From Panicum virgatum (lineage: Eukaryota; Streptophyta; Magnoliopsida; Poales; Poaceae), in contig NC_053138.1 in NCBI RefSeq assembly GCF_016808335.1, forward strand, positions 54,900,951 to 54,964,950: a stretch of DNA of 64,000 bases, in the 5' to 3' direction. Shown here one piece after another: positions 44,600 to 56,379 of the stretch (positions within the stretch are counted from its first letter, which is position 1; every line of letters starts with the position of its first letter). The notes under the pieces were generated by a model that saw nothing but the letters and a program-made list of their open reading frames with translations, did not search any database and was not told the DNA's origin. The position numbers and the translations under genes were made by a program.

Positions 44600-46432
44600 G
44601 AAGTGGTATCAGAGCCGTATCGACTGTAGGACGTAAGCCTAGATAGAAATGGTCGTTTTCTATGGTTTCATTGATATAAAATCTATTCCTGCTTATTCCT
44701 TGAATCTATTCTGGCTTATTCCTTACCCCCTCCATTGAAATTCCTCCTACTTGACCATTTTATTTTCTAAATCTTTCTTGATAGCTTACTTTTTCTTGCT
44801 TGATCCCTTCTCATCTACACCTTATTGTTTTGCAAATGTTAGATCCTCAACCCTTGTCTATTTATTTATTTTTCTGGATCACTTCTTGATTATTGTCATA
44901 CCTCCCACTTGATTTAAAAATTTCCAATTTCATCCAGCTCACCTTCTTTTGATATGCTGGTGAAATTGCTCCTTGAAAATTCTTTTAACTTACCTTTTTG
45001 GACTTATCTTTCCCTTGCTTTATTCACAATGTGCTTAGTGCCTCTCCTTTCTTTTCAAATAAATGTCGCTTTGGATTCATCCCTTGATTTTTTGTTCCAA
45101 AGTCTCTCTTCTGATTCAAAAATACTTAGATGATCCGTGCCACGTATCCTAATGCCGGTCCAAGTCATCTGAAGATTCGAGTTATCTGAAGAATGGAACT
45201 GCTAGTTCATCATGAGGAGTCGAGTTGAATTGGAAATAATACCACCTGCTCACATCCCTGTTCATGTTGGATAGAGAATTCAGCTGCACACATGCCTGAG
45301 CCACATTATGACACTCTCACTACTACTGCAATCATGACAGTGGAGTCAACGCTGGACAAGTTGAAGGAGGCACGTGTCATCAACAACGAAGTTGGAAGAT
45401 ATAACCATGTTTAGGAGTACCCCTTCTAACTTTATTAACAACGTTTAGTATCGTTTTGACTATGTTGACTGGTGGAATTCAGTGTTTGCATGATGATGCT
45501 TGACTTTATGACATTGTCTGATTCGTTTCTTTGTAATGATTGTTGGTGTATTGTGGGTCTTGTACCTACAATGACATCAGTTGTCTAGCTGGGTTCTTAT
45601 GTACCTCCCACCTCCTTGTTATCTTCTATCTTTCTAGCTAATCCTTTAAAGGATGTCAAGAAAGAAGTTCATGGCAACACTGATAGCAATAGTAGAAGCC
45701 TTCAAGCGTCTACAATGATCGACAAATGAAAGAAGCTGCAGACAAGAATGCACTCTTTTCCCTTTCTGTTACCCCCATGTCTTTCCCCCCTCCACCTTGA
45801 TTTATTTAAGATGCGACCACCAAGAGTTGGTGAAAAGGAGGATGATGATCAACCCTAGAACCAAAGCTCCAATAGCCATACACTCGGTCAGAAGTCATCA
45901 GTTGATTCCCTTGCCAAGACGGATAATCAGGATACCTCTGCCAAATGAGAATGCCGTCAGTCTCCAATTCTCATGCCACCACGAGTCGCCAAGATACTAA
46001 ACCAAGAAAATCATGTTTCTACAACGCAGTGGCTGCCTGAGGATGTATGAAAAGATCTGAACTTTATGGTTGGCTTATTTTCGTCACTTTACTTGAAGGT
46101 TATGAGATGTGTTTGTGGACTTGAGAAGTGATACCATATACTCAAGCCAGAAGAAGCAACTAAGCTCTATTCAAATCACTTTATCAAGGTACGAAGGATG
46201 TTCTTCGAAAGATGTGTCAACAAAGCTGTGGAAAGAATGAAAGTTAAATGAGGAATTAGATTGAGTATCCGCAAAGTGTTTTGTGTGAGTTATCAGGAAC
46301 TAAGAATAATACATTGCAAGAAGGAATAACTGAGAAGAAAGTTAATGTGTGTCGGATGCTACCCACCTAAACCTTTGTCTCTTGCTAGCTTTGTGAATCT
46401 CAGGACGAGATTCCTTTTAAGGGGGGTAGTTC
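44600..46432 (+). other. Interior of the non-coding LTR element
   Basis: PBS at 44604-44616, then AT-rich and pyrimidine-rich sequence. Short readings around 45790-46000 are basic peptides without domain resemblance. No reverse transcriptase, integrase or gag motif on either strand. Confidence 0.7.
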
Positions 46433-48269
46433 TGTCACACCCTGAAATTTTTGGATTTCAAGATGTGATTAAAATTAAAAATAAAACAACAATTTTCTCA
46501 TAATTTTCAAAAGTTTGTCAACATTTATTTTCGTTATAGGGAATTTAGTATAAAGAAAATAATCATTTGCCTTTTAAATTAAATGAGGTTGTTTGTTGGT
46601 TATGCATTCATGCTGTCCTTGCATAGTTTTATTGTTTGTTGTTCAGTTTGAATTTGAATTCTTGAATTCAAATTTGAATTGAATGTGTTTGAATCCTTTC
46701 AAAAATGGAAAAGCCTTTCCTTTACCCCCCTCAACTTTTCAGCCCAGCCGGCCCATCTCCCCTTTCTCCATCTTTTTTTTTCCTTTCCCCGCGGCCCAAA
46801 AGTCCCACCGCCGGCCCAGTTCCCCCTCTCCGGCCCAGCTCGTGCCCCACTCTCCCCCACCTTCTTTCGCTGACGTGCGGGACCCGCTCGTCAGGGCCTT
46901 CTTCCTCCTCCCGTGGGCGAGAAGGACTCCACCGAATCCGACTCCGCGCCGCGCCACCCCGGCCTTTCTTGGCTCGCACGCCAAGGTCCCAGCCCCGGCC
47001 TATAAAAGCGACGCCCGCGTACCCCTGGAACCCCAACCCGAGTCGCAGCCGCCGCCCAGTTCGCGCAAACCCTAGCCGTCGGCATTGACGAGCTCGAGCT
47101 CGGAGCCCGCAGCCGCGCCGCCATTCTGCGTGATTGCCGCCGTCCCCGAGCCGTCCAAGAGCTTCGCGCCAAGGTTGTGGATCCCGCAGGACCCTTCTCT
47201 CCCTCTCTCTCGCTCTGCTTCGCCCGGTCTTGTTCGTCGTCGCCGCCATCCGCCATGCGCCGCCGCGAGCTCCGCTCCACCCACTCTAGCTCTGTGCCAC
47301 TGCCCTAGATGAGTTGCCCGCGCCGCACGCTTGCCCCTAGTGCAAACCGCGCTCGAATCGAGCACCGGAGGACCAAATTTGGTCTACGCCGGCGATGCGC
47401 CGCCGCCCCTAGCTCTCCGCCGGTCGCTTGCGCCGCCGCCAGCCGCACCAACCCGTCTTTTCCATTAGATCACGATCGGACGGCCACGATTAAGTCCAAT
47501 CCAAGTCAACTAAACCTATACAGGCCAACCAAGGTGCATTTTGCAAAAGAGCCCCTCAGTTTATTCAAAATCAACTCGCCGTCCTAATCTGTTCAAAAAT
47601 ATTTTTGTTTAAGTCCTTTTATTTGCAGAAAGAACCCTGATCTTTTCTGAAATAGAACCCGCCGTCCCTGAGCTGGAGTTTTGCATGCTAACCCCCAAGT
47701 TTAGAGTTTAATTATGTTTAGGTCCCTGGTTTCTTTAGATCTAGCCCCTGAAAGCTATGTTTCTTCATAAATAAGCTCCTAGAATCCTGTTTTAGCCATA
47801 ACTTCTTCGTTTTAGCTCCGTTTTTATTGATTCTCACGCTCATGTGATCCTTGCAACATGTGCAATAGCTTTATCACTTTGTTATTCTCTGTGAGCACAC
47901 TTTGTAGTGTCTTACAAATCTTTTCTGTTAGTTCTTAACTCTATAGTTAATAGCGACTAGATCCCTGAAGCACCGTTTAGTCTATAGAACCGCCGTTTTA
48001 GTTCCGTTTTCCGCTTTTCTTGCGCTCTCGTAACCGTAGTAGCGAGCTCTATCCGTTAGTACGCTACCCCCAGTCGATTGCCTATAAAGTTTGGAGCCTT
48101 CGTTTCCAGGATAAGCTGTATAACTCTGATGATCTTTTATTTGTTGTAATTCTCTTTTACGTGATACTGTTACTGATTATTCACTTATGATGTCTCTATA
48201 TGTATGAAACTTGATCCTGGCATACGTATAGTTATGCATTCGGTTTTGTCCTAAAAACCGGGTGTGACA
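46433..48269 (+). repeat. 3' LTR of the non-coding element
   Basis: Partner of 42756-44599, similar throughout with scattered substitutions and a net length difference of 7 bp. It keeps TATAAAAG at 47001-47008. Confidence 0.9.
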
Positions 48270-48759
48270 TCCCCTCCGGTGACCATTCAAAAAAAAAAGA
48301 ATGGCTAAAATATCTCCCATTTGTAGAATCCGTGCTGACGATTTCGGTGCCCCTGCACTGCTATCGTAGGGCACCACAGATCCGCCGCACCATCACTACC
48401 ATGTCCGGCAGGTCCTCCACCGTACTAGACACTTAATGATGTCTTAGTTTCGGCCTATTGGGGCAGCAACTTCACTACGTAGGTGTTGTGGCAAAGAAGC
48501 TGCTCTGGCAAATAATTACGGACCAACCTAGTGGAGAAGAAAATCATTGCTATGGAAACATGTAGAAATGGTAAAAGATACAGCTGAAATTCATAAGCCA
48601 TTTTGAAAACTTTAAACTGGAATCATATTTGGAAATAGTTATTACAAAAGAAAATGTATATGAGAACACATTTTTTTGTTTTTATTAAATGGACATGATT
48701 GTTCTCAATGGGTGAAATCTATGTTCAAATAAAACAAAAATTGTTCTTTTAACATGATC

Positions 48760-49677
48760 TATGAAGGTAACATCTAGGCGCTCGATAGCACTTAAAGTTG
48801 GACGGTTAACATTCAGAGAAACTTGTGGGAAAATGGATTTATAGCACTCCGACATTTAGTAGGTATCCAAGAAAACTACAAGAATATATATGCACTTACG
48901 AAGTCAATAAAATGGGGTCCAGATAGAGCTGAAGAAGCAACCTAGACTGTCATGGTTTCCAATCCTTGCTTCCTTGTATATATATGTGTGTGCATTGTCA
49001 ATTGTCTAACTCAAACGCACACATCCCATGTACGAATGATAGGCATTCAGGATAGTATTGATCATTTCCGCTTGTTATTATTCAGCTCAGAAGGTTGATG
49101 CCTGCAAGCTGTATTGCAAGGTCGGACCACATTTACAGTTTCCTTGTTGATCATAGGGCAATATATATCCGTCGCATGAGCAACTCCGCTGTCGTGTCCT
49201 TCCCTGGTTCCTCACCTCGTCATCAACCACCACGGTCCTCGGTTCCTTCCGTTGAGACTGTAAATGAAAACAGCAACGTGCATATAATGTGTTCTGCCAT
49301 AACCAGCTGTCCTCCACCGTGCTAAGCTTTATTTGATGTCCAGGTCTCAGCCTCTTGGGGTAAGAGGTTCATGCAGTAGTCAGTCGGTGGAGTGGCAAAG
49401 CACCTGCCCCGTCAAACAGTTATGGAGTCTCGTGGAGAAGAAAATCCTTCTTCTGGGAACATAAGGCAAGAATAGTAAAAGATACACCTAAAATTCATAA
49501 GCAGTTTTGAAAATATTAAACTCGAACTGTATTCGGAAGTCATCATTACAGAAGAAAATGTATTCGGGAACACATAAGTTTGTTCGTATGTGTAGTATAT
49601 GGAGAGGATTTGATCTCAACGGATGAAATCCATGTTCTAATAAGATAAGAAGAACTATTTTCATAGAAACATATTAT
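48760..49677 (-). repeat. Array unit 5
   Basis: Begins GGTAACATCTAGGCGCTCG, core GATAGGCATTCAGGATAG at about 49039. Its closest relative is unit 7: both share ATAGCACTTAAAGTTGGAC-like and AATGGGGTCCAGATAGAGC words. It ends at the retroposon insertion. Confidence 0.6.
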
Positions 49678-50866
49678 GGTTCGCTCCATCACGTCTTGTG
49701 GATCGGAGAGGCCCCCACGTCGCCCCTCTCAGGCAGCACGGGAGTAATCCTAGCCACTCCCGGCCCTCTTTACCCTCTTCTCTACTGCGTCGCCACCAGT
49801 GCCGGACGCCGGAAGTCCATGCTGCGGCAAGGATGGCGGGCGGCGGGGCACTCTCCTTCCTTCCTTCTTTCTCCTCTCCTCCCAACCGGATAGCTATCTC
49901 CTGGTGGAGCTAGCGGTTCTGGCTTTCCCTGGAGCATCACTGTTGCAGCGCCAGGGACGCCGCTCCCTCCCAACCCTCTTCAGGATGGCCGCGTTGGGGG
50001 GGCATCGGATCCAGCCTTGTCGGGGTGGCCGCGCGGCCACTGGGTGGCGGTGGGCTTGCTGGCATCCCCATTCGGGGCCGGGGGCGAGGGCGGGGGCTGG
50101 GGCACCGGATCTGGCCTTGTCGGTGTGGCCGCGCGGTAGCTCGGTGGCGGCTGGCCTGCTGGCATTCCCATTCAGGGGCGGGGGCACCGGATCCAGTCTT
50201 GCCCATGAGTCGGCGCGACAACGGTAGCAACTTCAGCTCACTGGTGGGGACTAGGTCTTGAAGGCGGATCGCCGACAGGCACTCCCAGTGGGCATAGTCA
50301 TGCGGAGGTAGCTTCGAGGAGTGCAGAAAGAAATCCTAGCTCGGCTTCACACCGACTGGCAATGGCGACGCTTCTTGCGTTGGTTCCCTTCTTGAAGGCT
50401 TTGCCAATGTGCTATTTACTAGTGTGTGGTGTCGTCGGGTAAATATAGGAAACCTTTTGAGGGAATCCTTGTCCGGCATTACGCTAGTGTTAGGTTGATA
50501 CTGGTGACACCTAGAGGTGCCACTCCCTTCCTGAAGGTGGTGTCAACATCTCTTCACACCTATGCATAAGCCAGAGATTAATGTGAAAAGATTTAGCAAG
50601 CATCTAAAGATCCAAACATCAAGTTAAGCGGACGAGAAATATATATGATGGAGATGGATTGGTGCTGCGTGAAGAAATTACAAGGTTGAAGCCAGAATGA
50701 AGAAGGCTCAAGCTTAGTCTTCTAGCTTTTGTTTGTTTTATAGATTTCTTTCTTATTTTGTGTGATATCCCTCAATTGATATTTAGAGTCTAAGGACTCT
50801 TGTAACGTTTAACTGTAGAGATTCACATGTGAATGTTCAAGGATAGGATTTTCCTATATCTAAAAA
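49678..50866 (+). mobile_element. Target-primed retroposon (non-LTR type, non-autonomous)
   Basis: A 1189-bp insertion is flanked by a perfect 13-bp duplication AGAAACATATTAT (49665-49677 and 50867-50879) and ends in a short A tail (CTATATCTAAAAA). This is the signature of L1-type retrotransposition or a processed transcript. The 5' half is GC-rich with a ~105-bp repeat of about two and a half units (49990-50210, words GGATCCAGCCTTGTCGG and GCTTGCTGGCATCCCCATTC). The 3' half looks like an untranslated tail. No reverse transcriptase is encoded. Confidence 0.8.
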
Positions 50867-50879
50867 AGAAACATATTAT

Positions 50880-52106
50880 TTAGATTTTAGATAAAAAACA
50901 TATGAATGGATTGTTACAATGATAAAGGTAACATCTACTTGCTCGATAACATTTGATCGTAGTATATTTAGTAGCGTATCAAAGAAAGTCTACAACAATA
51001 TGAACTTACAAAGGATAAAATGGTATCCAGAAATAAAAACAAGCAGAACGGGCCGTTAGGGTAACATGATAGATGATAAATGATGAATGATGAAGGTAGC
51101 AGGATGAGTTTCTATTGCTTGGTAGTACTTGGAAGTTAGATGGACGGCGTTAGGAAAAACGGGTGAGAAATTGAATTTACATTGATCTGATCTGATATTT
51201 AGTAGGGTATCAGCCTATCAGGTCTGCCCTCTAGTCTTTTTCATTCATTTATTTAATTTGGTGTACAATGTGCACTTAACAAAGCCAATAAAATGGGTGA
51301 CCTAGAGAATAAAAATGGGGGTACTGAAATAAAGAAGCAAATAGCTAGAGGAGTTAGACATAGAAGTCCGAAGCACTATGACGACTATGGTTCTCTGAAA
51401 AAGGAAACCACCGAGGCTAACGCATATGCTTCCTCATACATACACACACGACAAGTGAGCATGGTAGGCATTCAGGACCGTCTTTAAAATCTCCATGTGG
51501 CTATTGCCGACATCTTTGAGCCTGATGGCCAAGAGGAAGGCCCACCGCCCTTGTGCATTCGTTGGTTGGAGAGCAGCGTGTGTGCTGCAGGCACGTTAAA
51601 TATCTTTGCTCGTTCTTTGTCGTGGAACCACTCAGACTGCTTGCTGGTCCAGCGTTCTACTGTACCATCCTGCGCTGCAGAGTCCAATAGTTTGTTGTTG
51701 TCCATTTCATGACTGCCTATAAGTGGTCTCGTCAAAGAATGGCTAAAATGTCTCCCATTCCTCAATTCCTTGCTGATGATTTCGGTGCCACCGAAACATG
51801 CATCGTAGGGCACCACAGAGCCGCAGCATGGTCATCTGGCACTACCATGTCCACCAGCCCCTCCAGCTCTTGGGGAAGCAGCTTCAAGTAGGAGGTGTTC
51901 TGGCAAAACAACAGCTCTGTCAAACATATGATCTGTCTTGTGGAGACGAAAATTCTTCCTCTGGGAAAATATTGTAGGGAATCGTAAAAGATACAACTGA
52001 AATTCATAAGCTGTTTTGGAAACTTTAAACTGGAATCGTATTTGAAAATCATCATTACAGAAGCATATTATTCAGATGCATTAGATAAAAAACAGATAGA
52101 TGAATG
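50880..52106 (-). repeat. Array unit 6
   Basis: Begins GGTAACATCTACTTGCTCG at about 50927, core at about 51465. The minus strand reads LLDSAAQDGTVERWTSKQSEW and, further upstream, EGLVDMVVP and ALWCPTMHVS. These match partial readings in unit 4 (42.2-42.4 kb) and the segment at 48.3 kb. Frames are broken between the pieces. Confidence 0.6.
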
Positions 52107-52114
52107 CTTACAAC

Positions 52115-52610
52115 CAGGGTTTACCTTATCGATAAATTAAAAATATCGGAGGTTGGTGATAAACGGGAATATCAGATATATCGGAATTCTATCAGTGATA
52201 GAGAAATTTTTTCGGACAAAATTTAGAGAAAAAACTCTCATTTTGTGTAGAAATGAACTTAGATTTTTTTCAAACCATCTAGCCTAAAAAACTATACATA
52301 ATAACGTAGAAAAATGAAAGAAAATAGCCGGTAGGGAGACATGTCTGCTACGTCGGTTCTCACTAGAATATGAAGAATTGGATAGTGGAATAAAAGCAAA
52401 TGAATGGATTAGTATTAAAAGATGGTTACATGCTCTTTTTACTCGTTATAGTGGGTAAAAAGTATGTGCACAAACTTGTGGGTTAGTCGAATGGAGTGCT
52501 AAATTTAAAACAATGATATTTTTAGATGATAAACTAATTCTATCGGTGCTCACCGGTAAAACAGAAATATCGGAATTATCGAAAATCTATCGGTGATAAG
52601 GTGAACCATG
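52115..52610. mobile_element. hAT-type MITE (496 bp)
   Basis: The left end reads CAGGGTTTACCTTATCG and the right end, reverse complemented, CATGGTTCACCTTATCA. A perfect 8-bp duplication CTTACAAC flanks it (52107-52114 and 52611-52618). The interior repeats ATATCGG words. The continuous host sequence is visible in sister units. Confidence 0.9.
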
Positions 52611-52618
52611 CTTACAAC

Positions 52619-53290
52619 GATATATGAAAGTAACATCTAGGTGCTCGATAGCACTTAAAGTTAGATGGTGAGCATTCATAGAAACTTGTGGGAAACTGGA
52701 TTTATAGCACTCCGACATTTAGTAGGTATCCAAGAAAACTACAAGAATATGCACTTACGAAGTCAATAAAATGGGGTCCAGATAGAGCTGTACAAGCAAC
52801 CTAGACCGTCAACGTCATGATTTCTAATCCATGCTTTCTTGTATATGTGTGCATTGCCGATTGTCAAACTAATTTCACACATCCCAAGTAGGAATGATAG
52901 GCATTCAGGATAGTATTGATCATTTCCGCTTGCTATTATTCAACTCGGAAGGTTGATGCCTGCAAGCTGTGCTGCAAGGTCAGACCGCATTCTGCTGTGG
53001 TGGAAGGAATAGTTAGCCGACAAGGAGCCTCAGACCACTATGGCCAAGAGGAAGGAGAAGTATTGGTCGGCTCGCACCACACGCTCTGTCGTTGTGACTG
53101 GTCGCCTGCGGGTGGACTACCATGCCAACTTTCTTTGGGGTGGGTACCTCGCAGATTGCCTACTAGGCGCTCGGATCCTCATATACGAGCTGCTAGTTGG
53201 TGGCATCAAGATTGCGCTCCTAATGCTCAGCAGGAACGTCACCCCATAGTGTTACCTTTTACCCATAGTCCAAATGCTAATAAATCATTC
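52619..53290 (-). repeat. Array unit 7 (last)
   Basis: Begins AGTAACATCTAGGTGCTCG, core at about 52898. A plus-strand frame of 69 codons (53040-53249) is hydrophobic toward its end, with no recognised family. The array similarity fades after about 53280. Confidence 0.55.
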
Positions 53291-54150
53291 TAGTTTGTAC
53301 ATTTTTATTTCCACTGTAATAGAAGGCTACCCAAATATATATGTTTACCTGTGACGTCCAATGAAATTTATTTATTTCCAGTAAGGCATTCCCTAGGTAT
53401 AACTGGCACGCAGCCTGATGGTTTGGTGCTGAAATCAGCATAAGAATCAGGAAACGGGAGACAAATTGTTGTCAGCGTAGTTTCAAAGAGAATCATGCTA
53501 CAATTTGATATTTGTTACCGGTAACACGATATTTAAGACTCTAGATTTTTTTAGATAAAGGATAAAAATCCGGCTTCATCTACCGAAGTAGAAGTTTGGT
53601 TTTGATGAGATTAGACATCTATTAGCATTTATTACTTTATAGACATGTGAGCTTTCTTGTTTCTTCATCAATTGCAGTTATTTACTTTCAGAAGACTATA
53701 TTGTTGGTGAAATATCTTGATACTGTAATAAAATGTATTTTCCATGATGTGTCTTTCCCGATGCTATGTGCCATGGGGAAGGGATCTGGATGGTTATTTC
53801 TCATAATTTTGTAGTTAACCTTAGTAATAGACTGTGTACATTTTAAGCTTTCTCATTGAAGAATGTTACCAATAGAATTAATGAGCTCTTAAACATTCTG
53901 TAGATGAAATTCATTGTTTATTTCATGTTTCGATGCTTACTAAAAGATACCCACAACAAGAAGTGGGGTATTAAATATCATGTCAAGTTTGCTTTGGGTT
54001 TCAGGCACTAATTCGTGTCTCTTTTAACATAATATTTCTCTTGTTAATTTACCCACAATAATATGACACCAACATTTAGAGACAGCATATTATTCCAAAT
54101 AACAAGTTTCAGACTTACATGCAAGTCGATCCGAAATTTACTTGGTTACA
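53290..54150. other. Intergenic, no gene recognised
   Basis: AT-rich sequence downstream (minus strand) of the subtilase remnant. No ORF, RNA gene or element terminus is supported. Confidence 0.35.
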
Positions 54151-54930
54151 TTAGAATATTACAATGGGGCTCCTCATAGTATGCTTGTCAGAGACCCACT
54201 TGAAGCTACCCTCAGCATGCTTAGTTCCATTGGCATCCCAAGTTAAGCTTACAGTAAATGTTTTCTTCTCATTTGCCCTGGAAAATTCTAGCTTACTTGG
54301 TGCTACGGATGCCGTTACTTCCTTTGGCATCTCAATTTCCATGGTATATGATGAATTTACATCTCCTACGTTGGTGACAGTCGTATTCACCGCAAGTTTG
54401 CCATCTCTCGTTTTTACTGCAATTGAAGGATAGTTCAGCTCAGCTTCAGTGATTTTTCTTCCTTCTCCACAGGCACCCTTGTGATGTGTGATTATCTCAA
54501 CTTGAGAATCTCTATAACCTAGCCCACAGAGATATGCTGTGTACTGCTTCTCATCGGTGTCATAGGTCAGACCAGGATTGATAGCTTGAGAAGGGTTAAC
54601 ATGTCTTGCACCAATACTGAAAATGCCCAGCCGGCCTGAGTTTCTCATCGAGGATCAGCTTCTTTTTATCATCTAACACATAAGCACTCGTCATGATTGT
54701 TGACTTGATCGCTGCAGGTGAGCAATCTGGATGCGCACTCTTGACAATAGCTGCAATTCCACTAAGGTGAGGTGCATACATTGATGTTCCAGATATGCTA
54801 TTAAACGCCATTTTCTTCCCATCTGCAGATCTTGGTCCAACTTTGAATGGCCAAGCTGCAATGACATTCACTCCTGGGCCGATTCTAGGCAATGGTTTTT
54901 CTGTGAACTCAACGAAAATTCCTTGTGTAG
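54151..54930 (-). pseudogene. Subtilisin-like protease (S8 subtilase), 3' remnant
   Basis: The minus strand reads the last third of a plant subtilase: [12 protein letters not shown], the catalytic-serine region [35 protein letters not shown], the C-terminal fibronectin III-like domain (LNYPSIAV, TVTNVGDVNSSY) and the end MRSPIVIF. A 1-base insertion near 54625 (after RPAG) shifts the frame. Upstream, the expected SSRGP region is missing or garbled and the Asp and His catalytic regions and prodomain are absent. Intact relatives are secreted proteases of about 750 residues. Confidence 0.9.
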
Positions 54931-55654
54931 CTAAACTTGTAACATGACAAATGTGATAGATGTCCAAAATGAACAAAGCAAAACTGATAAACTGAATGTG
55001 TGGCCATGTGCCAGGGGCTGAAATTCACTGATCATGATGCGTGGGTACTTCCGAGAATAACAAACTTTTGTGGTAAAAAATCAAGCAAAACTGATAAACT
55101 GAATGTGTGGCCATAAACTTTTGATAGGGCTGGGAGTGGGAGGTTTCTAGAATCAAAGTAGCACAAATGTGGCAAGCAAAAGCCCTACCTTCAATGTTTG
55201 TCCTGTTGTCTTTCCTGCAGCTAGCTTACTGAAAGAGCCGCCAATGATTATGTGTCTGTAGTCATGAAAGATGGCAAGGCTGGCAAGCATAAGTTCAATG
55301 AACAGGAGGATGCAGCACCGAGCACGTTCACATATGGTCAGTTCCTAGCGACTAGCGTGCACATAACAAGTCCGATCGGCATCTGCCTCCGTCACCACCG
55401 CATGATCAAACGCTCAAGGCATGCTCAACTGTGATTTGGCTGCCGTACTGCCCATGTCCTGTATTCCGATCCGGTGAACATCTGTGGCGGACCCAGGATT
55501 TAAATTTAGGGTAGGCCTAGCTAAAAATTTTAATATATGATACAATATATTTTTTTTACAAAATTCCATCTCGCAACTGCAATATTCTCATACACTTTGG
55601 TCTATACAAGCACAAACTAACCAAATGTACAATAGTATTTTTAAAAGTTCCAAT
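54931..55654. other. Flank of the subtilase remnant, hAT-like end fragment
   Basis: CTGTGGCGGACCCAGGATTT at 55487-55506 resembles the hAT ends of this window (CAGTGGCGGA), but no partner end or duplication was found. Around 55200-55330 the minus strand reads a hydrophobic run (LLFIELMLASLAIF) that could be a relic of a signal peptide. No intact gene. Confidence 0.35.
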
Positions 55655-56379
55655 CACTACAAGAAATGTGGTGATCTATGACGAAAATTCTATGATATTT
55701 TAATGGAGCGTCACAATTGCACACAATCTATGACGAATTTGAAGGTATGGACCCTAGGCCCAGAACTTTATGACGTTTTATTGAATTCGTCATAATTGAG
55801 CCAAATATGACGTTTTATTGAATTCGTCATAATTTGTCCCACAAAACATGACGTTTTAACATTAATGTCATAAAAATCGTCATAGCTATCTTAACTATAT
55901 GTTTTGACATTTTTATTTTTAATTCAAGTTTTTTCTTCTCTTATTTGATGCGCCCGTCGGGTTTGGTATCCGCGGGTACGCGGATATTTCGTACCCGTTG
56001 CCATCCCTAACAATGATGATAAAAAAATGCAATATAGTTAACATGAGCCCACGAATCACCATAAGATACCGAGTTCACATATGCATCCAATTTGCAACAT
56101 AATATTTTGTACAAGCTTAAATCCAAGTTTTTTATTTTTAAAATTAAAATTTATGTGGCATAAGAAAATCGCTCGTTGTTTTTATCCTGAAAAAAATCAT
56201 TCTAGCCCATCTTAACATTTTCTTGGGCTGTAGTGAAAAATTTGGAAAAAAACCAACGGCCTAACTCTTTTTCACGTGTCTGGGCCGAACTCGTTTTTGC
56301 GCTTCGGGCCTCCTCTCTCTCCACCCTGTTGTTTTTGGCGCAGCAGAAGGACCAGCAGAGGTGAAAAAAATGGCCGCAA

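Larger units (their letters stand above)
42756..48269 (+). mobile_element. Non-coding LTR retrotransposon (LARD-like, probably Gypsy)
   Basis: The LTRs are 42756-44599 (1844 bp) and 46433-48269 (1837 bp), both TGTCACACCCTGAAA to GTGTGACA. A perfect 5-bp duplication TCCCC flanks them (42751-42755 and 48270-48274). PBS TGGTATCAGAGCC lies at 44604-44616 and the purine tract AAGGGGGG at about 46419-46426. The 1.8 kb interior has no gag or pol. The TGTCACACCC LTR start resembles chromovirus-type Gypsy elements, but without pol this stays an inference. It is non-autonomous. Confidence 0.88.

Noticed and set aside
42968..47587. ORFs of 100-200 codons repeated at 43.0-43.9 and 46.7-47.6 kb
   Set aside because: They lie inside the two LTRs of one retrotransposon and are duplicated with them; GC-rich LTR sequence, not genes.
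55252..55434. 60-codon plus-strand ORF near the subtilase remnant
   Set aside because: No family resemblance, no support from context; chance frame.
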